DNA of 64,000 bases from the NCBI GenBank assembly GCA_041301185.1, contig JBFYSV010000202.1, positions 11,226 through 75,225 on the forward strand, read 5' to 3'. The notes under the pieces are model-generated. The model searched no databases. It was given only the letters and a program-made list of their open reading frames with translations, and was not told the origin of the DNA. The DNA is from JAQBDA01 sp041301185. GTDB lineage: Bacteria > Chloroflexota > Anaerolineae > Anaerolineales > UBA4823. The translations under genes and the position numbers were made by a program. This document shows positions 33,484-41,884 of this stretch, in pieces (within the stretch, counting starts at the first letter, position 1; every line of letters begins with the position of its first letter).

Positions 33484-36414
33484 CTAATTCCCCCTGGTTT
33501 GCTGCTGGACCAGTTTTACGCCAACCAGATCGGCTTTTACAATCAAACGCTTTGTATAGAAACCGGTGTACATATCCCATTCCGAGCAAGTGATCAAAGT
33601 GAGCTGCGGTTCCGAACTGGCGCCAATTACCGCCAGGTCGGTTGCCTCAACATCTACTTGCTCGCTTATCATATACTCATAGATATTTTTCTCGGTATAG
33701 ATGAATACTGCATCTCCATATCTTAAATCAGCCAGGTAACGGAAAGGTCCATTGCTTCCATCGCGCAAAGTAACATGACCAGCCAATGCAGTATTCCCAC
33801 CCAGACCAGGCCAGGAGGTATCACCCATCCAGGCAATCTCCTGGTTCAGGCCGGCAATCAACCAGGTCAAACCATCGTAAGGAACATATTTCACAACCGT
33901 GTCGAGGGCAAGAGCGGGGATGATAATCCGGTTCACCGGGCTAAGATCTGCCCCGGCTTCCTCAGTTGGGGCAAGCATGGTAGGTGTTGGAATCGGGAAA
34001 TCCGGTAGTTTATTCAACTCAGAACCGGGTATCTGAGGAGTCATCCCAGGCCAGATTATTGTTTCAGGCTCGCTTTGAGACAGAAAACGCACTTTTTCTA
34101 ACGGTGCCCTGACAGAGGACTTTTGAGCGAGGGGGTTGGTATCTTTAACAGTATATCTGTTCAAGATCCAACCAGAAGTACCAAATAGTACCGCAGCCAC
34201 AGTCAATAAGCCGCCCATCTTAACCGCCCAACTCGTCCATTCGGATTGCTGGCCACGTAGTTGGTACGCATAGGCGAAAGCCACAATCGCCAGGATCAGC
34301 AGCAGGCCAGCACTGACGAAGGCGACCAGGGATGGTTTAATTTGCGGCTTTGCCGCACCAATTTCGACCCCGCCGGTACCCGGCAGGGTTGATACTGCCA
34401 GGATTTGGAAACTAACGGTATTTGAATTTCGCGTAAAAGTACTTCCACCAAATTTATATGTCAGCTTGGCTGTATTGGTTACTGTTGAATTTACCGTTGC
34501 GCTGGTATTCACCCTGCCTACCACGGTAATCGTTACTTCTTCGTTACGGTTAAGAACGCCAAAGGTAACCGTCACCTTTCGAGTGGAGTTATTGACCGTA
34601 GCTGTTCCCTTGGAGGTTTTCGCGCTGGATATATCCAGGAAAGTCGAGAAGGTATCTTCTACGATAATATCTGTCATGGGTGCCGTACCCGTGTTCGTTA
34701 ACTTAATTGTGTACGTGGCGTTCTGATTGGTTCGCACCTGGTTAGGCGAGACAGATAACGTGATCCCAGGGGTAGGTGAGCCGGTGGAAGTTGTCGTATC
34801 GCTGGCGATATTATTACTGGTGTTTGCCTCTGGGGCGGTTGTGGTAACCCTGGCCTGATTGGTCAGGGCAGTCGCAGGACTTGGCAATGCATCCGCCACC
34901 CGCACTCGCAACTTAAATCGCAATGCTGCGTTCGGAGCGATACTGGATTCCAGTTTCCATACATAAGTCAGAGCAGCAGGGGTAGTAGGGGATACATCTA
35001 ATGTATGGGTGATAAAACTCAAAAAAGTGGGGAGCACATCGGTGATGACAACCCCGGTTGCCGGGATGGTACCGAAATTGCTGATCGTCATTGTATATGT
35101 GATGGTCTGCCCCGGAGTAACGGTTGTCAGCCCATCAGTCTTTGTAAAGCGCAAATCGACCGTATCCAGCTCAAAATCCTGCCGGGTGGTCTGACCCGGA
35201 ATAAGGAACGGTGTCGCGGTTTTGGACGAATACCCGCTTCGGGATACACTGATCGACGCTGCTCCAGCAGAGATCGGATTGGTAATCGTACCCGTAAAGG
35301 TGTACCAGCCACTGGCTACTGTATTCATTACATAGGTGCGGTTGGCGCTATCGCGTAGCTCAACCCTTGCCCCGGAAAGAACATTATCTGTTATCGCATC
35401 CGTCACCCTGCCGGTCACCTGTGTGCTTTGAACCGTAAAACTCACACTGGCAATATTATTTGTCGGATCATAATCCGGTATGGCAGACACCAGGCCTTCT
35501 GTGGTATTAACAATCGTCGTCCCCAGCGAGCCAGAGTTTACCCTCGCGACCAGGAGTAACGTTGCGTTTGCTCCATTAGCAAGATTACCTAATGTCCATC
35601 TTCCATCGGTATTCGTGTATGATCCCAGGCTCGCTTGCGCTTCCGTAAAGGTTAACTGAGTTGGCAGCACATCGGTCAGAATTACGCCTGTTGCGTCGCT
35701 GGGTCCTCGATTGACCACGGTTAATGTGTAAGTGACCACGCCTCCCTCGGATGGAGAGGCGGGAGCGACGGCTTTTGTAACCTGGAGATCGGCGCCAACC
35801 AGCGTTGTAGGGCTGTCAGACGAGTTATTACCTGGATCGCCATCGTTAACATTAGCTACAACGGCTGTATTGAAAATTTGCGTCGTAGTCGTTGGAGTAG
35901 GTACAACGCTTAAGCTAATCTCCGGCAGCATAGCACCCGGAGCTACACCTGCCGTGTTCGAGTACACACAGGTAAGGGTCTGAGCGAGCGTACAATCCCA
36001 ACCAGTTGTATCAACACTCAGGGGCGAGAGCACATCCGTCAGGATATCTGTTACCGTAATACTACCAGACACAACCCCAGTGCCAATATTCTTGACATTG
36101 ATGAAGTACTCGCCTGGCTCCAGAATAACGAAGTCAGCCGAATGTGTTTTGGTAATGATTAAGTCTGCAACAGCCTGAAGCGTTTCACCAGGCTGGCTAA
36201 GCATGTTTTGGGCGTTGCTTTTCTTCACCGAGGGAGCAAGGAGAGGTGTATCCAGGCGTGTCTCATCGGGGTTGGATGATGCCCAGCTCGTGGTGAGCGG
36301 TATAAATAACCCTCCAGCGATCACCGCAACCAGAATAAATACCAGGACGATCCAAGCTGACCGGGCATTTGAATTCTCTTCTTGGTTGTCGGCGGCAATC
36401 AAATCGCGATCCAT
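33484..36414 (-). CDS. Surface protein fusing DUF11 repeats, LPGTG anchor motif and sortase domain
   Basis: A 976-residue envelope protein. Order: short cytosolic tail and membrane helix (about 18-42), four DUF11-like Ig repeats (segments such as DLQVTKAVAPASPSEG and LRFTKTDGLTTVTPG) with a carboxypeptidase-regulatory-like insert, the sorting motif LPGTGG at 677-682, a membrane helix, a short basic loop, another membrane helix, then a sortase domain with His880 (LAGHV), Cys943 (TLITC) and Arg956 (TKRLIV). Topology places both the repeats and the sortase outside. Substrate and enzyme are thus on one chain. The ATG at 36414 has CCGGAG upstream, and an in-frame GTG at 36438 is less likely. Confidence 0.88.
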   Translation of the reverse strand: MDRDLIAADNQEENSNARSAWIVLVFILVAVIAGGLFIPLTTSWASSNPDETRLDTPLLAPSVKKSNAQNMLSQPGETLQAVADLIITKTHSADFVILEPGEYFINVKNIGTGVVSGSITVTDILTDVLSPLSVDTTGWDCTLAQTLTCVYSNTAGVAPGAMLPEISLSVVPTPTTTTQIFNTAVVANVNDGDPGNNSSDSPTTLVGADLQVTKAVAPASPSEGGVVTYTLTVVNRGPSDATGVILTDVLPTQLTFTEAQASLGSYTNTDGRWTLGNLANGANATLLLVARVNSGSLGTTIVNTTEGLVSAIPDYDPTNNIASVSFTVQSTQVTGRVTDAITDNVLSGARVELRDSANRTYVMNTVASGWYTFTGTITNPISAGAASISVSRSGYSSKTATPFLIPGQTTRQDFELDTVDLRFTKTDGLTTVTPGQTITYTMTISNFGTIPATGVVITDVLPTFLSFITHTLDVSPTTPAALTYVWKLESSIAPNAALRFKLRVRVADALPSPATALTNQARVTTTAPEANTSNNIASDTTTSTGSPTPGITLSVSPNQVRTNQNATYTIKLTNTGTAPMTDIIVEDTFSTFLDISSAKTSKGTATVNNSTRKVTVTFGVLNRNEEVTITVVGRVNTSATVNSTVTNTAKLTYKFGGSTFTRNSNTVSFQILAVSTLPGTGGVEIGAAKPQIKPSLVAFVSAGLLLILAIVAFAYAYQLRGQQSEWTSWAVKMGGLLTVAAVLFGTSGWILNRYTVKDTNPLAQKSSVRAPLEKVRFLSQSEPETIIWPGMTPQIPGSELNKLPDFPIPTPTMLAPTEEAGADLSPVNRIIIPALALDTVVKYVPYDGLTWLIAGLNQEIAWMGDTSWPGLGGNTALAGHVTLRDGSNGPFRYLADLRYGDAVFIYTEKNIYEYMISEQVDVEATDLAVIGASSEPQLTLITCSEWDMYTGFYTKRLIVKADLVGVKLVQQQTRGN

Positions 36415-36477
36415 ACTTTCTCCGGAGGTGAGTATCACGCCTTCCTGGAATATTTCTCAATCCATCCTGCTGGTATT

Positions 36478-36483
36478 ATTATA
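36478..36483 (-). promoter_or_regulatory. -10 element upstream of sortase fusion gene
   Basis: TATAAT on the minus strand about 65 bases before the ATG, with TTGAGA (36503-36508) 19 bases further upstream as a weak -35. It overlaps the selB 3' end. Confidence 0.4.
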
Positions 36484-36499
36484 TCAGCCAAAATGCTTA

Positions 36500-38401
36500 C
36501 TATCTCAATCGGCGGTTATCCCCTTCCCGAATTGTAATGCCACGTGAATCCAGGTATTCCAAGAATGCCAGCACATAACGCCGGCTGGTATTGTAGTAAT
36601 CTCGTAGCTGGGCGGCGGTAATTGTGCCAGTTTCCTGAATAATCCGCATTACATCCACCAGCATCTTTTCATAGCCATCTCTACTAAAAACCACCTCAGC
36701 AGAAACCTGTACCAGCTTGCCACTCTCAACCAATGCCTGGTACACATCCCCTCCTACTGCTGCCTGGCATTCTTTGACTGTTGGTGGTCCATAAGGATTC
36801 TCATTAAACTTGGTAAACAAATCGTCAGTCAAGCGCTGCTGCTGGTTGTTTAATCGAATCTCAAATCCTGTTTCACAGACAAGGGGGCCGACTTCCTGAA
36901 TTGAACCGCTGGATGCCAGCTTACCCATCATCCCATTGAAAACGCGCGTTGAAACCTTCAACCGGCTTTTTAGCTCCTCGCGCGGCATGCCCTGACGCAA
37001 TGGATAAAGCTTGTGATATTGCTGAATTTCCCGAATTGCTTTTGTGGAGAGCTGGTTCCAGTACAGCTGGCTTGTCACCAGAGCATCCATTGCGGGTCTA
37101 GTGTTTTCTAACGTCTTCCCTTCAATTGAAACCAACAACCCATTTTCATATAACTCACCTATCAGCAGCTGAGCGTTAGTAGCTTCAAGATTTGATCGTG
37201 AGACAACCTCTCTGAGCGGCGCGACGCCGAGTGCAGCCAAGGCTTGAAGAAATACGTCTGCTGGAGTGCCTTTTTCTAATGCTTCCAATCGCTCGACAGT
37301 CTGACGGGAAAATCGCTTATGCCTGCCTTTCGGATGGGGATCAAGTACTTCCCCTCCGCCGAGTGTTTCGCCAGGGGATGGTCGGCGAATAATGAACCGG
37401 TCACCGCGCATGGCGACAACCGGGTGGCTTACCTCCATCTGCACCCATCCATTCTCTCCGGGTTTCAACTCCTCTTTTCCAAGCAGGCGCAAGCGAGCCA
37501 CCACCTCCGCAGATCCAATAAACAACTTAATGCTGGTATTGTGCCTGAGGACGGAGCTTGCACCCGTCAGAAGGCGCAATCGGGCGTCCAGCCTCCCGGT
37601 AGGCTGGTAATCCTTTGGATGGGCGATCACATCGCCGCGCATGATCTCATCAACATTGACACCGGAGATGTTGACCGCAGTCCGAGAACCAGGCACAGCT
37701 ATCTCTTCTTTTCGTTTGTGGGTTTGCAGGCCGCGGACCCTTCCCCGGATTGTCTGAGGTAACACAACAAGCTCGTCGCCTGCGTGCAAAGCTCCATCGC
37801 TTAGCGTACCCGTCACAACCGTCCCAAATCCCGGGATGGTAAAAACACGATCCACCGGCAGACGCGGGCGTCCGTAATCCACTCTTGGGGGGCGTTCTGC
37901 CAGGCACTTAACGATTTCGCTTAATAAATCGTCAATCCCTATCCGCTTACGGCCAGAGACACGCACAATTGGGGCATTTTCCATAACGGTGCCGATTAAT
38001 TGCTGGCGCACATCTTCCTCGATCAGATCCAGCCACTCGGCATCCTGAACCATGTCAATTTTGGTCAGCGCAACGACACCTCCCTGAATCTGGAGCAGGT
38101 CCAAGATCGCCAGGTGTTCACGGGTTTGAGGCATCACCCCTTCGTCTGCCGCAATAACGAACAGTGCTGCATCAATGCCTCCAATACCTGAGAGCATGTT
38201 TTCGATAAAGTCACGGTGCCCCGGCACATCGATAATACCGATTTCCTCCCCGTCTGGAAGGGTCATCCACGCAAAGCCCAGGTCGATTGTCATTTCCCGC
38301 TCGCGTTCTTCTTTTAAGCGATCGGGGTGATAGCCGGTAAGCGCCTCAACCAGGGTTGATTTACCGTGGTCGACGTGCCCGGCAGTCCCAATTACCCGCA
38401 T
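36500..38401 (-). CDS. selB: Selenocysteine-specific elongation factor SelB
   Basis: A 633-residue translational GTPase delivering Sec-tRNA to UGA codons followed by a SECIS hairpin. G1 GHVDHGKST is at about 8-16, then REREMTIDLGFAW (G2 region), DVPGHRDF (G3) and ALTKIDMV (G4). The C-terminal half carries winged-helix repeats that bind SECIS RNA. The ATG at 38401 has GGAGGAATT just upstream. An in-frame TTG at 38416 is rejected. No selA, selD or tRNA-Sec lies in the window, and no selenoprotein was noticed. Confidence 0.94.
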   Translation of the reverse strand: MRVIGTAGHVDHGKSTLVEALTGYHPDRLKEEREREMTIDLGFAWMTLPDGEEIGIIDVPGHRDFIENMLSGIGGIDAALFVIAADEGVMPQTREHLAILDLLQIQGGVVALTKIDMVQDAEWLDLIEEDVRQQLIGTVMENAPIVRVSGRKRIGIDDLLSEIVKCLAERPPRVDYGRPRLPVDRVFTIPGFGTVVTGTLSDGALHAGDELVVLPQTIRGRVRGLQTHKRKEEIAVPGSRTAVNISGVNVDEIMRGDVIAHPKDYQPTGRLDARLRLLTGASSVLRHNTSIKLFIGSAEVVARLRLLGKEELKPGENGWVQMEVSHPVVAMRGDRFIIRRPSPGETLGGGEVLDPHPKGRHKRFSRQTVERLEALEKGTPADVFLQALAALGVAPLREVVSRSNLEATNAQLLIGELYENGLLVSIEGKTLENTRPAMDALVTSQLYWNQLSTKAIREIQQYHKLYPLRQGMPREELKSRLKVSTRVFNGMMGKLASSGSIQEVGPLVCETGFEIRLNNQQQRLTDDLFTKFNENPYGPPTVKECQAAVGGDVYQALVESGKLVQVSAEVVFSRDGYEKMLVDVMRIIQETGTITAAQLRDYYNTSRRYVLAFLEYLDSRGITIREGDNRRLR

Positions 38402-38460
38402 CCAATTCCTCCACAAAAGCTACCTATACTATGCTTATGTTGTTGAGGGTACTCCACATC

Positions 38461-39639
38461 TCACCGCGAAGTGCCTGAAGAGCGCTCGTAGTTCGAAACC
38501 CACTCGTGCACAACTGTCAGCATCGATTGCAACCGCTTGCCGGTTAGCTCGTTTATTTGGTGCAGCGTGTCTTGAATTTCCTGCATGGCGTCCTCCAGAT
38601 GGGTTACCCTTTCAGCCAACTTATCATATTGCCGGGATGACTCGCCCCGCTGCTCTTCATGGGTAAGCGTGTAGTTCGTCCAACGTTTTTGGTCGTCAGC
38701 TTTGAATGTAACCCATTCCTGACGGAAACGTTCCTCTGCCAGGCGTTGGATCTCAGCCATTTCATTAATACGACGGTCCACCTTTTGGGTCAACTCATCC
38801 AGTGCCTGTTGAGAGCGTTTGACAGCCCGGTGGGTGGTATCCAGGGTCTGTAAATTCAGCTCGATGTCCGCAGTTTGGGTATCAATTGTTTCGAATCTCG
38901 CCTGCCATTCCTTCCAGACTCGATCGCGCTCTACTTGCAAAAGTGCCTGCTCTTCCAGGAATTTAACCTGGGCTTCGCGCCGCTCAACCTCCACCATCGA
39001 TAGCTCATTCAATCGGGTTTCGATTTTTCTCAGGCTTGTCGATGTAAGCTCCATCCTACCGCGCTGATCGTCGACATGCTTACGCAAGGCTGAAATCTCT
39101 CCCTGTATATCTGTCAATCGCTTTGCATCTTGCCTTCGCCCATCATCCAGTAATTTCATCGTCCGGGTATATTCTTCATCACTCCGTCGGATCGTATCTA
39201 TCCGTACGCGAATCTCGTCAATTGACCGGGACAGACGGATATCTTCATCGACCCGCGACTGTATCGTGCGCTTTAGCTCTGGAATTGGTGCCAGGTCTTT
39301 ACGAAGCTCAACGATGTTTGCTTCCAGCGCTCGCTGCTCAACGCGCCGGATTTTTTCCTGCTCCTGCTCGCGTTGCTTGATCTCTTTGTCCATCTGTTCA
39401 AGATGGTGTTTTGTTTCCACGCGAAATTGAAGCAGATTCTCATCAAAATGATCCATCCGGGCTAATAAGGCGCTCACCCGGGTGATTTCGCTATCCAAGT
39501 TCTTAATCTGCTTGCTGATGCCTGGCAGGTTCCCCTCCAGAGATATCATGCGTTCCTCTATGGCTGCCAGAAGATTTTTGTCCTTGCGGTGCTCGTCATC
39601 CAGCCAATCTACCCGCTTTAGGATTTGTTCTATCTCCAT
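38461..39639 (-). CDS. Long coiled-coil protein, function unknown
   Basis: A 392-residue protein almost entirely heptad-rich and charged, with no membrane segment, no signal peptide and no recognised domain. Coiled coil covers about 1-370, beginning MEIEQILKRVDWLDDEHRKD and running through ERMISLEGNLPG and HLEQMDKEIKQREQEQEKI. The tail NYERSSGTSR is flexible. It could be a cytoskeletal or scaffolding filament. The ATG at 39639 was chosen for AGGAG 8 bases upstream, and an ATG at 39657 is the alternative. An 18-bp palindrome and a -10 element lie upstream, so it is separately regulated. selB follows by 59 bases. Confidence 0.8.
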   Translation of the reverse strand: MEIEQILKRVDWLDDEHRKDKNLLAAIEERMISLEGNLPGISKQIKNLDSEITRVSALLARMDHFDENLLQFRVETKHHLEQMDKEIKQREQEQEKIRRVEQRALEANIVELRKDLAPIPELKRTIQSRVDEDIRLSRSIDEIRVRIDTIRRSDEEYTRTMKLLDDGRRQDAKRLTDIQGEISALRKHVDDQRGRMELTSTSLRKIETRLNELSMVEVERREAQVKFLEEQALLQVERDRVWKEWQARFETIDTQTADIELNLQTLDTTHRAVKRSQQALDELTQKVDRRINEMAEIQRLAEERFRQEWVTFKADDQKRWTNYTLTHEEQRGESSRQYDKLAERVTHLEDAMQEIQDTLHQINELTGKRLQSMLTVVHEWVSNYERSSGTSR

Positions 39640-39695
39640 ATTTGCGCTCCTGAGCATTCGCGTTTCACGAATGTAATATTATTTGATAAACTTCG

Positions 39696-39713
39696 CAGTT
39701 ATTGAAATAACTG
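39696..39713. promoter_or_regulatory. 18-bp palindromic operator candidate
   Basis: CAGTTATT-GA-AATAACTG: two perfect 8-bp half-sites separated by 2 bases, 57 bases upstream of the coiled-coil gene start. It has dyad symmetry typical of a dimeric regulator site. Confidence 0.55.
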
Positions 39714-39778
39714 GAGTGTCAGAACAGCTGTAACCAATCCCTCCACGCAAATCATCTCTCAAACCGGCTCACCAAAGG

Positions 39779-39784
39779 ATTATA
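39779..39784 (-). promoter_or_regulatory. -10 element candidate, coiled-coil gene
   Basis: TATAAT on the minus strand about 140 bases before the coiled-coil ATG. The palindrome at 39696-39713 lies downstream of the presumed start site. Confidence 0.3.
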
Positions 39785-39809
39785 GCATGCTGTATACCTG
39801 CCCTTACTT

Positions 39810-41261
39810 TCAAGGAATTGATTGGATAAATGATTCCGACATCCGAGCCAGTGCAGGTGTGAACCATTGTGGAAACATACCAATCGCTATAATGGCTATG
39901 CTTCCTGCTAATAAAAACAATATCTCGCTGCGGGTTTCACGGATTTCCCACGGACTTTCATTTTCCCCCATCACCAGCACAGCCATTGTTCTCAGACCAC
40001 CCATGATCAAACCGGCATAACCCAATAAAACCAGCCCGCCCGAGATCACTGAATTTTGGGCAACTTCTTGCCAGATGGCTAACCGAACGGGAAAGCCAAT
40101 CAGGATTGGGAATCCGGCAAGAGAGAATTGCGCCAGCAACAAACCAATCGAGGCGATTGGTGCCTGCCGTGCCAGACCTTTTACATCACGAAACAGCAAC
40201 CCCTGCGAGGTCACGGCATCTTGAGTTTCATTCGTACGATTGAGGATTCTTATCATCACAACCAGGGATAGTGCCCATACGCCCAGGCTCAATGCGCGTG
40301 GAAGGAGGATTGCGTAGAACGCGCCGAAGAGCTCCCCACTTCCAGCTGGATACAAGCCGGCCCAGACTGCTAATAGTGATAATCCTATCTCTACCATTAC
40401 GGCATAACCGAGCATACGCCCCAAATGACGTTGAAAAGCAGCGATTACCCCGCCCAGTACAATCATAATGACACCGGCGATTTCAAGGATCGAAAACAAA
40501 CCTGTTGCGTCACGCATCCAGGCATAACGCTCCAGGAATCCCAGACCAAACAATGATATTGCAACAGGCAACTCATACAGGAGGTATGCCACAGAGTATG
40601 GATGACTCTCTTCAGATATCATTGGTATCCAGGTATGAAAGGGGAAAACCCCCAATAATAACCAAAAACCCAATCCCAATAACACAAACGAGAAAAAGAT
40701 AAGGCTCATATCGGCAGTATTGGTATCCACACCGGTGAGCAGCCAGCCTGTGAATAACACAAATGGAAAACCCAGAGTCTGAAAGGTCAGATACCTGACC
40801 ACGCCCCGCCCGCGTTGAAACCCCGGAGATGATAAAAGTGGAATACTGACCAGCACAACAATCTCAATGATCAGGGCTGCATATAAGAAAGGTTCGACAG
40901 CCAGCGCAGCAGTCAATAATCCCGCAATTGCCAATCCCAGCGGTACGAACAGCAAGCTGGTACGCGCCACCCAGGCTCCGGTAAACCAGAATGCCAGACC
41001 AAGGTAAATGAGCAATAAGGCAGACCGGTCATTATTATCGAGGACAAGTCGCCTGCCTAATATGGATAGGCTATCCTGGATCGAAAAGGATATGCTCGCG
41101 AAGTTGATGCTTTCACCGATCGGGATTCGCCAGGCCAATATCGCCAACAATATCGCCACAAACGTGCCAATGATGAATACAATGTTCTTGCGCTTATAAA
41201 AGATCAACAAAACGCCGGAGACAATTCCCGGGAAGATAATCCAGAGAATAGCTGTGCTCAT
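39810..41261 (-). CDS. Antiporter-like membrane subunit (NuoM/HyfB/MrpD type)
   Basis: A 483-residue polytopic membrane protein with about 13-14 helices, resembling proton-translocating subunits of complex I, hydrogenases and Mrp antiporters. The region GVFPFHTWIPMISEESHPYSVAYLLYELPVAI corresponds to the conserved FPFHxWLPxAH segment. The chosen ATG at 41261 overlaps the upstream gene stop by 4 bases, whereas the longer open frame would give a non-membrane N-terminus. It is the last of three co-oriented membrane genes. No hydrogenase, NuoB/C/D or Mrp companion genes are present. Confidence 0.85.
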   Translation of the reverse strand: MSTAILWIIFPGIVSGVLLIFYKRKNIVFIIGTFVAILLAILAWRIPIGESINFASISFSIQDSLSILGRRLVLDNNDRSALLLIYLGLAFWFTGAWVARTSLLFVPLGLAIAGLLTAALAVEPFLYAALIIEIVVLVSIPLLSSPGFQRGRGVVRYLTFQTLGFPFVLFTGWLLTGVDTNTADMSLIFFSFVLLGLGFWLLLGVFPFHTWIPMISEESHPYSVAYLLYELPVAISLFGLGFLERYAWMRDATGLFSILEIAGVIMIVLGGVIAAFQRHLGRMLGYAVMVEIGLSLLAVWAGLYPAGSGELFGAFYAILLPRALSLGVWALSLVVMIRILNRTNETQDAVTSQGLLFRDVKGLARQAPIASIGLLLAQFSLAGFPILIGFPVRLAIWQEVAQNSVISGGLVLLGYAGLIMGGLRTMAVLVMGENESPWEIRETRSEILFLLAGSIAIIAIGMFPQWFTPALARMSESFIQSIP

Positions 41262-41878
41262 TCTATTCTTTCCATGGTTGGCGCAAGTACCAGGTACGCC
41301 CCAACCAGCCCTAATCCCAGGGTAACAACTGCCAGAAGACCCTGAACCAGGGCAGATACTTCGATCCCTGCATAAGCAATCTCGAATCCAGCGATGACTG
41401 TGAGCAAGCCAACCACCACCCGAAACGGCTCCGAGGTTAACCCCAGGTGGAGCAGTCCCAATCCAATCAATATCGTCGAGCCTAAGATTTGTTCGCTTGA
41501 TAGACCTGGCAACCATTGAACAATAACGCGGGATCCAGACACAATCACCAGTCCGACTAAACTGGCGGCAAACAACCGGAACAATCTCCCGGATAGCTCT
41601 GTCTGCGAGTTTAATAGCGGTGGATGTCTGGTCTGATCCTGATCCTTTGCCTCAAGGCTAGATAGGGCAATGAATAAAATAACACCAGCCATCAAACCTG
41701 CAATCAATTTTGTCAGCGCCATCTGGAACGGCCATGAAATGCCTACCAGGATAAATATGCCAGCATACTGGATCATCAATAAAGAGATAATCCACCGCCA
41801 GGCGTGGGAGATTAATATCCCAGCAGCAGTGACTGCTACCAGCACAACAGATGGAAGAGCTAACATATCAAGACCCAA
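41258..41878 (-). CDS. Small membrane subunit beside antiporter-like proteins (NuoK/HyfE-like)
   Basis: A 206-residue protein with six or so hydrophobic helices and a short charged loop at about 70-85 (SLEAKDQDQTRHPP). Its place between two antiporter-type subunits matches NuoK/HyfE/MrpC-like subunits, but the sequence itself is too divergent to assign. Starts TTG at 41878 or ATG at 41866 are both possible. The stop overlaps the next start by 4 bases. It starts 6 bases after the preceding subunit gene. Confidence 0.7.
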   Translation of the reverse strand: MGLDMLALPSVVLVAVTAAGILISHAWRWIISLLMIQYAGIFILVGISWPFQMALTKLIAGLMAGVILFIALSSLEAKDQDQTRHPPLLNSQTELSGRLFRLFAASLVGLVIVSGSRVIVQWLPGLSSEQILGSTILIGLGLLHLGLTSEPFRVVVGLLTVIAGFEIAYAGIEVSALVQGLLAVVTLGLGLVGAYLVLAPTMERIE

Positions 41879-41884
41879 TATTGA

